Shown here: piece by piece, positions 7,623-15,256 of the stretch
Numbering within the stretch: position 1 is the stretch's first letter
How the letters are laid out: each line of letters opens with the position of its first letter
Source of the DNA: an uncultured Spirochaetia bacterium
GTDB lineage: Bacteria; Spirochaetota; CALGPD01
Assembly: GCA_937960625.1 (NCBI GenBank)
Contig: CALGPD010000502.1
Coordinates: forward strand, 1 to 22,688
Length of the DNA stretch: 22,688 bases
Reading direction: 5' to 3'
Notes under the pieces: generated by a model
Database searches by the model: none
Seen by the model: only the letters and a program-made list of their open reading frames with translations
What the model was told of the DNA's origin: nothing
Program-made: the position numbers and the translations under genes

Positions 7623-8105
7623 ATGAGAGTGAATATGGGTTTTTTTGACGACAGGCAAAAAGAAAATATGGCAGGTATTTATTTCGCCGGTATTGCAATT
7701 TTTATTGTACTAATCTTCGGTATATTCGCGGGGAAAAGTTTTGGCGCAATTCTTATCAATTTATTATTGTCCGGAGTAATTTTTTACGGAATTGGTTTTG
7801 GCGTTGTAATTTTGTTAAAGTCTTTTGTGCCTGAAATAATGGAAAGTGATGATGTGGGGGATAATGTTGATGCTACTATCGGTGATGATGATGATGACCG
7901 GGAAACTGTTGAATACTCTGATGCCGAAAGTGATGCTGAAACAGCTTATGAAGATGATGCTGATGACAGCCCGGAAGGCCTTTCAGTAAAAGCGAGTAAA
8001 GACGGCACTAAAATTACAATTTCATCCGAAGACGGCGACATCACAGAAGACCCTGAAACCGTTGCTAAAGCCATCCGTACTATGATGGCGCGTGATGAAG
8101 ATTAG
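7623..8105 (+). CDS. Small membrane-anchored acidic protein, unrecognised
   Basis: 160 residues. After a polar start (GFFDDRQKENM) come two hydrophobic helices at about 17-38 and 42-67, forming a hairpin. Then comes a strongly acidic linker (about 74-115) with runs such as 'DDDDD' and repeated Asp-Ala/Glu-Ser units. It ends in a compact C-terminal segment: a possible strand pair 'KDGTKITISSEDG' followed by a helix 'DPETVAKAIRTMMARDED'. That last helix looks like a conserved docking element. I do not recognise the family. The ATG at 7623 has little ribosome site; the ATG at 7635 (MGFFDDRQ) with GAGAG just upstream is an equally or more likely start. It is transcribed divergently from trkA across the palindromic region, but no functional link is shown. 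Confidence 0.7.
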   Translation: MRVNMGFFDDRQKENMAGIYFAGIAIFIVLIFGIFAGKSFGAILINLLLSGVIFYGIGFGVVILLKSFVPEIMESDDVGDNVDATIGDDDDDRETVEYSDAESDAETAYEDDADDSPEGLSVKASKDGTKITISSEDGDITEDPETVAKAIRTMMARDED

Positions 8106-8224
8106 AATAGTATTATCCGCTGCAATATGATTTTTATAGGGGACAAATTTTACACCTGCGCATATAAAATTTAAATTTGTTTAAAATTTGATTAAAAATA
8201 TTTATAAAATATAGGGTAGAAAAA

Positions 8225-9283
8225 ATGAGAATTAATTATAAATTATTTGTAATTTGTATGATTTTAATTTTTACTGTTTCTTGTAAAAGTAAAAATAACA
8301 ATACAAACAATAACGTCATTTCAAAAAATCAGAATAAAAATCAAACCGATAAAATAAATATAACAAACGTAAACAAGCTTAATAAAACGGGTTTGGCTTT
8401 CTATAGAAAAAAGCAATATAGGCAAGCATTAAAATATTTTCAAAAGATTTTAGAAATAAAACCTGATCATCAGGAAGCAATATATAATTGCGCGTGCATG
8501 AATGCTTTGTTAAAAAAACCCGGCCTCGCAGTTATGCACCTTGATAGACTTTTTAAAATTAATCCGGGATGGAAAATTAAACTGGATAAAGAGGCCGATT
8601 TTAGATTCATAAGAAATAGCAGCGAGTTTAAAGAACTCAAAAATGCCGTTGCCAGGGGCGATTTTAACGGCAAGTTTAACGTTGACATAGTTCCTGAAAA
8701 TAGTAACCGCAATACCGGCTTATATATTATAGGATGGGGAAAAAACCAAAATGTATTCGTTCACGCGAGTTATGAACAAAACTGCGGAAATTACGGCCCA
8801 TGCTTTGCGGCCAGTTTTGAGATTACAGACATGAATACAGGTAAACCGGTTTGGAAAATTCAAGTTTCTGATATGAAAAGAAAAAAAGACGGAACAGTTT
8901 ATAAAACTTTTGAAGAGTTTTGGACTAAAGAAAAAGAAAACATAAAAGCAAATACGTCTCAATATGAAATCTACACTAAAGGCACGGAACTTTTACCAAT
9001 TGGCAGTATTGGACGCTATGGCCTAGTGGTATGGAGTGAAGATGCTAATAGAAATAAAAAGCCTGAAAATGGATTTTCACGCATGAAATATGAAGTATAT
9101 TATAAATATCAGGGAACGGATTACGCTATTTACTCATCAAGACATATTTTTGAGAAAATAAATATCATTGGGTTTTATAAAAGCCCGTTTTATAATTCAT
9201 TTGTAATTGTTCTTGAAAGTGTGATGGTTGGGGGGCCTGAGACTAATAACCGTTATACTTTTTTCAAATATATTAATTTATAA
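8225..9283 (+). CDS. TPR-containing lipoprotein with an unrecognised C-terminal domain
   Basis: 352 residues. The N-terminus is a signal peptide (charged 'MRINYK', hydrophobic 7-18) ending at Cys20 in 'FTVSC'. The lipobox is relaxed, with Thr at -3 instead of Leu/Val, a looseness common in spirochaete lipoproteins. An Asn/Lys-rich tether (21-50) follows. Residues about 52-115 hold two tetratricopeptide units ('GLAFYRKKQYRQALKYFQKILEIKPDH' and the next), then 'DFRFIRNSSEFKEL', the element that often closes such arrays. Residues 150-352 look like a beta-rich domain with a Cys187-x5-Cys193 pair (NCGNYGPC), plausible as a disulfide outside the cytosol, and a closing segment 'SPFYNSFVIVLESVMVGGPET'. 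It should sit on a membrane facing the periplasm or outside. The ligand or partner is unknown. Confidence 0.72.
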   Translation: MRINYKLFVICMILIFTVSCKSKNNNTNNNVISKNQNKNQTDKINITNVNKLNKTGLAFYRKKQYRQALKYFQKILEIKPDHQEAIYNCACMNALLKKPGLAVMHLDRLFKINPGWKIKLDKEADFRFIRNSSEFKELKNAVARGDFNGKFNVDIVPENSNRNTGLYIIGWGKNQNVFVHASYEQNCGNYGPCFAASFEITDMNTGKPVWKIQVSDMKRKKDGTVYKTFEEFWTKEKENIKANTSQYEIYTKGTELLPIGSIGRYGLVVWSEDANRNKKPENGFSRMKYEVYYKYQGTDYAIYSSRHIFEKINIIGFYKSPFYNSFVIVLESVMVGGPETNNRYTFFKYINL

Positions 9284-9327
9284 GTATTGAAAATAGCAAA
9301 ACCGTCCGATTCCAATGTTATATTTAC

Positions 9328-9354
9328 TAAAGATATTTTTATTTTGTGCCTTAT
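9328..9354 (+). promoter_or_regulatory. Possible sigma-28-type promoter upstream of the chemotaxis gene
   Basis: TAAAGATA (9328-9335), a 12-base spacer and GCCTTATT (9348-9355) approximate the flagellar sigma-28 consensus TAAA-N15-GCCGATAA, with a spacer one base longer than usual and two mismatches in GCCGATAA. It lies about 55 bases before the chemotaxis protein start, where such a promoter would make sense. It also sits inside a 9-base inverted repeat (TTTACTAAA at 9323-9331, TTTAGTAAA at 9359-9367). The match is weak and by eye only. Confidence 0.25.
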
Positions 9355-9409
9355 TTTTTTTAGTAAAAGTATGATATATTTGTAATATAACTATGTCTGT
9401 GGGTTTTAC

Positions 9410-10792
9410 ATGAGTAGAGGAAAAAACAAAGGATTTAATCTTCATAACAACGTTTTAATTATTTTCAACATTCTAATTGTATTAATAATTTCATATCTAA
9501 GCGCGTTGTACTTTTTAAAAAAACTCCACATGTATTATTCTTTAATACCTGCCGGTGGTTTAACATTAATATTAGCGGTTATTAATTTAATATTCAGGAA
9601 AACGTATGCAGTATTCAATGGGATTTTTTCAAGCCTTAAAATGCGTTTTAAACAAGGCGTTATCAAACCAATTGAAATTAAAGTGCCTTCCCGTTTTAAG
9701 AATGTAATAAATACTATTAACGGATTTTTTAATAATTTAAATACATTCATTGAAATGATTCAGAAATCCACAGATTCGGTTATTCAGGCCAATAATGAAA
9801 TTACTGATACAATTGATAAAATAAATAAAATTTACGATGATTTTTTCTTCGTAATAAATTTAATTGAAAAGAACGCAAAGAATCAGGCAAAAAAAGTTGA
9901 TGAATTAATTGAAAAAGTAAAATACATTGTTGATAATTTTCAAGGCGTTTCGGATATGATTAACAATCAGGTAACTATAATTAATCAGACCAACGAAAAT
10001 ATGGATGAAATAAAAAGCGCTATTGATGATATAGATAATTTTTCTGGAAACGTTAATAAATTTGCTGAAAAGTTAGTATCCGTTGCGCAGGACGGAAGAA
10101 ACAGCGTAGTGTCTACTTTGGATTCGGTTGTTGAAATAGAAGGATTGTCCAAGCACATTTTTGAAGTGGTTAATATTATTTCAAAAATTTCAGAGCAAAC
10201 AAATTTACTCGCTATGAATGCCTCTATTGAGGCTGCGCATGCCGGTGAAGCGGGAACAGGTTTCGCTGTTGTCGCGGACGAGGTTAGGGTTTTAGCTATT
10301 AATTCTTCTTCACAGGCAAAAGAAATTGTTAATCTTGTTAAAAACATAGCAAAAAAAATCAAAACAACAGTTGACCAGTCTTCAAACAGTTCAAAGTACA
10401 TAGAGAATATTCTTGGGGAAAGTGAAAATACGAAAAAGCAAATAGAGAAAATGGCTGAAAAAATAAACTATCAAGCTTTAAAATCACATGAAATTGAACA
10501 AAGCGTATCTACTCTTGTAAATAATTTTACTTCATTAAAAGACCGGGCATCAACAGGCCAAACTCTAACATCAGAAGTAAGTTCATCTATAAATGACGTT
10601 ATGGATATTACAGAGCAGATAATTAATGAACTAGGCGACCAGAATACTATTTCCCTTAATGTAATGACATTGTTAAACGAAATAAATGACAGGCGTGATG
10701 AAAATAAAAAGGTTGTTGATAATTTACGCCAGGAAGTTGAAAAACTAACGCTTCAGGCTCTGGACGAAACCAATGTTTCTGAACACGGTTAG
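9410..10792 (+). CDS. Methyl-accepting chemotaxis protein without a periplasmic sensor domain
   Basis: 460 residues. Two closely spaced transmembrane helices (about 15-36 and 44-62) are joined by only about seven residues, so almost nothing is exposed outside. A linker (63-115) follows, in which I cannot identify a clear HAMP domain, then a long alpha-helical cytoplasmic hairpin. The tip sequence 'EQTNLLAMNASIEAAHAGEAGTGFAVVADEVRVLA' (roughly 261-295) is the highly conserved region that contacts CheA and CheW. There is no C-terminal NWETF-like tether for CheR/CheB. It should join chemoreceptor arrays and signal to the flagellar motor, possibly sensing a membrane or cytoplasmic state. The ATG at 9410 is the only sensible start before the first helix, though its ribosome site is poor. 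Confidence 0.9.
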   Translation: MSRGKNKGFNLHNNVLIIFNILIVLIISYLSALYFLKKLHMYYSLIPAGGLTLILAVINLIFRKTYAVFNGIFSSLKMRFKQGVIKPIEIKVPSRFKNVINTINGFFNNLNTFIEMIQKSTDSVIQANNEITDTIDKINKIYDDFFFVINLIEKNAKNQAKKVDELIEKVKYIVDNFQGVSDMINNQVTIINQTNENMDEIKSAIDDIDNFSGNVNKFAEKLVSVAQDGRNSVVSTLDSVVEIEGLSKHIFEVVNIISKISEQTNLLAMNASIEAAHAGEAGTGFAVVADEVRVLAINSSSQAKEIVNLVKNIAKKIKTTVDQSSNSSKYIENILGESENTKKQIEKMAEKINYQALKSHEIEQSVSTLVNNFTSLKDRASTGQTLTSEVSSSINDVMDITEQIINELGDQNTISLNVMTLLNEINDRRDENKKVVDNLRQEVEKLTLQALDETNVSEHG

Positions 10793-10796
10793 CTAG

Positions 10797-10819
10797 TAAA
10801 TTAAATTTATTTTAATTTA
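10797..10819 (+). other. AT-only hairpin directly after the chemotaxis gene
   Basis: TAAATTAAA (10797-10805) and its complement TTTAATTTA (10811-10819) form a 9-base-pair stem with a 5-base loop, four bases after the stop codon. It lacks GC pairs and a clean T-run, so it is at best a weak terminator or 3'-end stabiliser. Confidence 0.25.
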
Positions 10820-10869
10820 TAAAAAATATTCTTGCCAAAGTTATACTGTTATTAATAAAGTTTTTAAAT

Positions 10870-11766
10870 ATGCAAATAAAAGAAACCGAGATCAAAGAAT
10901 TAATTATCCCTGCCTCAGATTTTGAAAAAGATTTCTTAGGTGTTTCACATTCATTGAATTTATTTAAAGGCTGTTCAGGCCAATGTGCATTTTGTGGCTT
11001 ATTACCGGATAAAAAATCCGAACAGGAAATTGAAGTTTTTATTAATGCGCCTTCAGTTCTCGCGAAAGAAATTGTTGAAAAATATAAAGGCGGTGTAATA
11101 GGAATCGGTACAGATGCGGAAATATTCCAGCTTTCTGAAAAATATGATTATCTGCTTAACGAAATATTTACTATACTAATACGGTATAAAGTACCCGTGC
11201 ATATTTTTACTAAAACCAATACTTTGCTTAAAGGACATTGGCTTTCAATGCTAAAGGAATTATCAAAAAATTATCTGACGATTTCAATTTCACTTTTTAC
11301 AGTTAATGAAGAAACCGCGGGAATATTTGAGCCGGGCGCTCCGAAACCCGAAAAAAGGTTAGCAGCTTTAAGTATTTTATCAAAAATGAAAATTTTAACC
11401 GGGGTTTTATATTCGCCTATACTGCCGGATATTTCTGATGATTTTGATGAGATGGAAAATGTTATTAAGATGTCAAAAGCTTATAACAGCAGTTATATCA
11501 TTTTTGCGCCGGAGTTGAAAATAAGCGCGGATTTTTCAAAAAAGTTTTACTCGGTGTTAAAAAAGAATTATCCTGCGTTGGTGAAAAAGTATATGAAATT
11601 GTTTTCAAAAGACAATCATGAATATGAAGATAAGTTATCTTTGCTTAAAACCCAGATTGACTTCTTATGTAACAGGTATGATATTGAAATCGGAGCTCCA
11701 TTTTATAGAAACATATATAAAGACGGACAATTTGAAATGTTTAAAAACGAACAAAGAGGCAAATAA
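10870..11766 (+). CDS. SPL-family-like radical SAM protein
   Basis: 298 residues with a canonical CX3CX2C cluster, 'KGCSGQCAFC', cysteines 35, 39 and 42. The opening 'SHSLNLFKGC' parallels the 'x-x-N-x-Y-x-G-C' of spore-photoproduct-lyase-like proteins (COG1533). 'GIGTDAEIFQLSEK' (about 78-91) is a modified version of their 'TDPYQPxE' motif, and 'VHIFTKTNTLLK' and 'ISISLFTVNEETAGIFEPGAPKPEKRLAAL' match the family's later strands. It should bind [4Fe-4S] and cleave S-adenosylmethionine. The substrate is unknown, and true spore photoproduct lyase activity is not implied because the family is broad. Its TAA stop overlaps the ATG of the next gene by one base (TAATG), so the two are made together. 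Confidence 0.82.
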   Translation: MQIKETEIKELIIPASDFEKDFLGVSHSLNLFKGCSGQCAFCGLLPDKKSEQEIEVFINAPSVLAKEIVEKYKGGVIGIGTDAEIFQLSEKYDYLLNEIFTILIRYKVPVHIFTKTNTLLKGHWLSMLKELSKNYLTISISLFTVNEETAGIFEPGAPKPEKRLAALSILSKMKILTGVLYSPILPDISDDFDEMENVIKMSKAYNSSYIIFAPELKISADFSKKFYSVLKKNYPALVKKYMKLFSKDNHEYEDKLSLLKTQIDFLCNRYDIEIGAPFYRNIYKDGQFEMFKNEQRGK

Positions 11767-12263
11767 TGTTCAGAGAAAATTTATTCAGCATTAATAAGTT
11801 AAATTACACAAAAGGCGAGCGCCCGGAAGTGAATTGCATCCTTTGCGCTGTCTCTAAAAGGGATAAACTGGTTATTGATTTGACCATACAGGAAACTGAA
11901 AATTTTTTGGTTACTGTAAATTTGTATCCATATAATACCGGCCATTTAATGATTTTCCCAAAAATACATATTACAGATTTACGGAATATGGATGCCGGGC
12001 AATCCGCGGAGATGGAAATTTTAACAAAGAAATTTATGAACATAATTGAAAAAGTTTATCATCCGGACGGGTTTAATATCGGTTATAATATCGGCGAAAA
12101 CTCAGGCGCTTCAATACCTCACCTTCACAGGCATATAATCCCGCGTTATAAAAATGAAATCGGTGTAATTGATATAATCGGCGGAGCAAAAATTATTGTT
12201 GAAGACCCTGTTGTTACGAGAGATAAAATCATTAAGCAGCTTGATATAGAAAAAAATATTTAA
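11766..12263 (+). CDS. HIT-family Ap4A phosphorylase/hydrolase-like protein
   Basis: 165 residues. The histidine triad is 'HLHRHIIPR' (119-127), where the third His of the HxHxH pattern sits beside the nucleotide phosphate. 'NLYPYNTGHLMIFPKIHITDL' (52-72) and 'HPDGFNIGYNIGENSGAS' (99-116) match the bacterial diadenosine tetraphosphate phosphorylase/hydrolase subgroup rather than the Hint subgroup. An N-terminal 'CILC' pair (Cys24, Cys27) is likely part of a zinc site, as in related HIT proteins. It probably cleaves dinucleoside polyphosphates or nucleotidyl adducts. Coupling to the upstream radical SAM gene by a one-base overlap suggests related roles, perhaps in nucleotide repair or salvage, which is inference. 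Confidence 0.88.
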   Translation: MFRENLFSINKLNYTKGERPEVNCILCAVSKRDKLVIDLTIQETENFLVTVNLYPYNTGHLMIFPKIHITDLRNMDAGQSAEMEILTKKFMNIIEKVYHPDGFNIGYNIGENSGASIPHLHRHIIPRYKNEIGVIDIIGGAKIIVEDPVVTRDKIIKQLDIEKNI

Positions 12264-12454
12264 CATTGAACAAAAAAAATACTTAGCAAAATAAGTTTGT
12301 TGATTCTTTGAGTAATATTTAATATAGTAGTATTACCTATAAAAAATATAAAACGGTTTGGATTATATTTTTTTCGTTTTATTCATTTCCGACATAACGT
12401 GTCGTGAGTTTTCATATAAATACAGTGATAATATAATTAAAAAAGGAAATAAAT
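12264..12454. promoter_or_regulatory. Leader region of the ribonucleotide reductase gene
   Basis: The 191 bases before nrdJ contain an inverted repeat CGACA-TAACG-TGTCG (12390-12404), a 5-base-pair stem with a 5-base loop, 51 bases before the start. A GTAATA/TATTAC pair lies further upstream, around 12313-12338. No NrdR-box pair and no cobalamin riboswitch core could be recognised, so how the gene is controlled is not evident. The ribosome site is AAAAAGGAAAT before the ATG. Confidence 0.3.
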
Positions 12455-14740
12455 ATGGCTTTAAGTAATACTCTAATCTCTGAATTAAAAGACCCTGAAA
12501 TATCAAAGAATTGTCTTGCTGTTTTGGAAAAACGTTATCTGAAAAAAGATGACGATGGAAAAGTAATTGAAACGCCTAAGCAAATGCTTTTACGCGTTGC
12601 CATGAACATAGCTAAGGCTGATGAAAATTATAAAAAAGATTCAAAAGATATCTCAGGAACTGTAAAAGAATTTTATGAGTTGATGGCTGATTTCGAGTTT
12701 TTACCCAATTCTCCCACTTTAATGAATGCGGGTAATGAACTACAGCAATTAAGCGCGTGTTTTGTTTTACCTGTTGATGATTCAATGGAAAGTATTTTTG
12801 AAGCCATAAAAAATACCGCGTTAATTCATAAATCCGGTGGCGGGACTGGGTTCTCCTTTTCAAACCTGCGTCCAAAAAATGATAATGTTAAATCAACAAG
12901 CGGAATTTCTTCAGGGCCTATTTCTTTTATGACTGTTTTTGATGCTGCCACGGAAACTGTAAAACAGGGCGGAAGAAGACGCGGCGCTAACATGGCAATT
13001 TTGCGGGTTGACCATCCTGATATTCTGGATTTTATCGTATGTAAAAAGCAAACCCAAAAACTTAATAATTTTAATATTTCAGTAGGTATTACAGAAGAGT
13101 TCATGACTGCATTAAAAAACGGTGACGAATATTATCTCGTTAACCCGAGAACGGGTAAAAAAACCGGCGCGTTAGACGCAAAAGAAGTATTCGACTTAAT
13201 AATTTATCAGTCATGGGAAAACGGTGAGCCGGGTATTATTTTCCTTGATAGAATAAACGAAAAAAATCCAACACCGCTTTTAGGTGAAATTGAATCCACT
13301 AATCCGTGCGGAGAGCAGCCTTTGCTGCCGTTTGAAGCGTGTAATCTTGGAAGTATCAATCTAAACAAAATACTAAAGAATAAAGAAAATGGTTTTGAAA
13401 TTGATTATAAAAAATTAGAACGGATTATTACTACCGCGGTACATTTTCTCGATAACGTTATTGATATGAGCAAATTTCCTATTGACCAAATTACACAACT
13501 CGTTAGAGGCAACAGGAAAATCGGATTAGGAGTGATGGGTTTTTCTGATTTACTTTATAAATTAGGTTTGCCCTATAACAGTGAACAAGCTGTAAGTATT
13601 GCACAGGATTTAATGAAACGTATTGATGATATAGCAAAACAGGCATCTATATCTTTAGCCCGTGAGAGAGGAAATTTTCCGAATATTGATAAAAGCGTGT
13701 ATAAAAATAGTGATATGAGAAATGCTACACGGACAACGATTGCTCCCACAGGAACTATTTCAATTATTTCCGGTGTCTCTTCCGGAATTGAACCTGTTTT
13801 CGGACTTGTGTATCATCGAAACGTAATGGATAATACAAAACTAACCGAAGTACATCCTTATTTTAAAGAAATAGCAAAGCAAAGAGGATTTTATTCGGAA
13901 GAATTGATGGAGAAAATTGCGGAAAAAGGCTCGATTCAAGATTTTGATGAAATTCCTGATGATATTAAGAAAGTTTTCGTTGTTTCTCATGATATTTCTC
14001 CTGAATGGCATATTAAAGTCCAGGCAGCGTTTCAAAAATATACCGACAACGCGGTTTCCAAAACAGTTAATTTCCCAAATAATGCAACAGTTGAACAGGT
14101 TAAGCAGGTTTATGAAATGGCATATGATCTTGGCTGTAAAGGGGTTACTATTTACCGCGACGGGTCAAGAGATAATCAGGTATTAAATCTTGGTTCCGCA
14201 AAAAAAGAAGAGAAAATAGTACTGCCTGAAAGTTTGGAATCATTAGCAAAACATGAGCATAAACCAAGAAAACGCCCTGATTTTACATTCGGTTCCACAA
14301 TAAAAATAAAAACCGGGTGCGGAAATTTATACGTTACTATTAACGAAGATGAACAAGGGCTATGTGAAGTTTTTGCCTCAATGGGTAAATCCGGTGGTTG
14401 TGCTTCAAGCCAGATAGAAGCTGCAACGCGTTTAATTTCACTCGCCCTAAGAAGCGGTATTGATGCAGAAGATATTATCAGGCAAATTCAGGGTATACGC
14501 TGCCCGAATCCCTTTGGCGCGCTTCAGGAAGGCGGGGCCATACTCTCGTGCGCGGACGGAATAGCACGCGCAATGATAAAATATTTAAAAAATCAAAACG
14601 GCGGGCAAAACGTTATATCAAAGAATTCTAATAAAGATAAAATTGACGTTGCGGGAATGTGCCCTGAATGCGGCGGAGTATTAGCCCATGATTCAGGATG
14701 CTTGCTTTGTCATGCCTGCGGTTATTCAAAATGCGGATAA
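12455..14740 (+). CDS. nrdJ: Adenosylcobalamin-dependent (class II) ribonucleoside-diphosphate reductase
   Basis: 761 residues, complete. 'FLPNSPTLMNAG' (82-93), 'LSACFVLPVDDSM' with the first redox cysteine Cys102, 'SGGGTGFSFSNLRP' (127-140), the active-site 'NPCGEQPLLPFEACNLGS' with Asn283, thiyl-radical Cys285, Glu287 and second redox Cys296, and 'TTIAPTGTISIISG' are the hallmarks of the family. After the barrel comes a TSCPD domain (about 615-695, 'TGCGNLYVTINED', 'GCASSQIEAATRL'). A zinc-binding tail follows: CPEC at 736-739, Cys749, Cys752, Cys755 and a terminal 'GYSKCG' that supplies the reducing thiols. It makes deoxynucleotides with or without oxygen and needs vitamin B12. Only 12 bases separate its stop from the stop of the convergent next gene. 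Confidence 0.97.
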   Translation: MALSNTLISELKDPEISKNCLAVLEKRYLKKDDDGKVIETPKQMLLRVAMNIAKADENYKKDSKDISGTVKEFYELMADFEFLPNSPTLMNAGNELQQLSACFVLPVDDSMESIFEAIKNTALIHKSGGGTGFSFSNLRPKNDNVKSTSGISSGPISFMTVFDAATETVKQGGRRRGANMAILRVDHPDILDFIVCKKQTQKLNNFNISVGITEEFMTALKNGDEYYLVNPRTGKKTGALDAKEVFDLIIYQSWENGEPGIIFLDRINEKNPTPLLGEIESTNPCGEQPLLPFEACNLGSINLNKILKNKENGFEIDYKKLERIITTAVHFLDNVIDMSKFPIDQITQLVRGNRKIGLGVMGFSDLLYKLGLPYNSEQAVSIAQDLMKRIDDIAKQASISLARERGNFPNIDKSVYKNSDMRNATRTTIAPTGTISIISGVSSGIEPVFGLVYHRNVMDNTKLTEVHPYFKEIAKQRGFYSEELMEKIAEKGSIQDFDEIPDDIKKVFVVSHDISPEWHIKVQAAFQKYTDNAVSKTVNFPNNATVEQVKQVYEMAYDLGCKGVTIYRDGSRDNQVLNLGSAKKEEKIVLPESLESLAKHEHKPRKRPDFTFGSTIKIKTGCGNLYVTINEDEQGLCEVFASMGKSGGCASSQIEAATRLISLALRSGIDAEDIIRQIQGIRCPNPFGALQEGGAILSCADGIARAMIKYLKNQNGGQNVISKNSNKDKIDVAGMCPECGGVLAHDSGCLLCHACGYSKCG

Positions 14741-14752
14741 TATAAGACTAGG

Positions 14753-15166
14753 CTATTTATATACTGCTTCTTTAAAATGCTGTTTTATATTTTGTTCGTT
14801 AAAGTCAACGAATTCCGGCTTGCCGTTAATTATGAAAGTAATTTCCATTTCGTTTTCTTCCCATACACTTGTATGAAAAACGCGTTTTATGGTTAATTTA
14901 TTTTTCTCTTCTAAGCCATACACCGTGTATTCGGACTTAATAATATAAGCAACGCCCATTTCAATTTCGCGGGAAAATTCGTTTTTTATACCGCAATTTT
15001 TGTTACCGTAGAACTCTATGGTTTTTCTTTTTTTTTGGGTTTTGTCAAAAATTTCCAATTTTTCTGCGTCAATTCCGTTACCATATTTTTTAAGAATATC
15101 TCTGCAATAATTGAAAACAGCAAATGGTTCAGCTTTTTCTGTGTGAATTTCAATTTTTTTCTTCAT
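14753..15166 (-). CDS. Hypothetical protein, 137 residues
   Basis: I do not recognise this protein. It is soluble, basic-acidic mixed and rich in Lys and Glu, with no signal peptide or membrane segment. The N-terminal third looks helical ('FAVFNYCRDILKKYG'); the rest alternates like a beta sheet ('KTIEFYGNKN', 'MGVAYIIKSEYTVYG', 'NKLTIKRVFHTSVWEENEMEITFIING') and ends in a short helix 'NEQNIKQHFKEAVYK'. A good GAGGG ribosome site lies before the ATG. It is leftward, 90 bases downstream of ndk, and so could be read from the argG-ndk transcript. Confidence 0.65.
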   Translation of the reverse strand: MKKKIEIHTEKAEPFAVFNYCRDILKKYGNGIDAEKLEIFDKTQKKRKTIEFYGNKNCGIKNEFSREIEMGVAYIIKSEYTVYGLEEKNKLTIKRVFHTSVWEENEMEITFIINGKPEFVDFNEQNIKQHFKEAVYK

Positions 15167-15256
15167 AATTTACCCTCATTTAAATCCTTACATTAATTTT
15201 ACATTTAAATTAGATAAAAATAAAGAAATTTTATGAAAATAATTATCTTTTTTGCA

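Noticed and set aside
7980..8224. Terminator or small RNA after the acidic membrane protein gene
   Set aside because: No hairpin with a T-run is visible; the stretch is simple AT-rich sequence.
9323..9367. A second short copy of the 4274-4507 mobile element
   Set aside because: It shares TTTACTAAAG and has a 9-base inverted repeat, but the similarity stops after 10 bases and the interior is different, so chance in AT-rich DNA is likely.
9985..10401. 138-codon open frame on the - strand inside the chemotaxis gene
   Set aside because: It covers the strongly conserved signalling tip in antisense; no independent coding evidence.
12264..12454. Cobalamin riboswitch or NrdR boxes before nrdJ
   Set aside because: No GCCACTG-like B12-box core and no pair of ACACAATATATTGT-like boxes could be found by eye in the leader.
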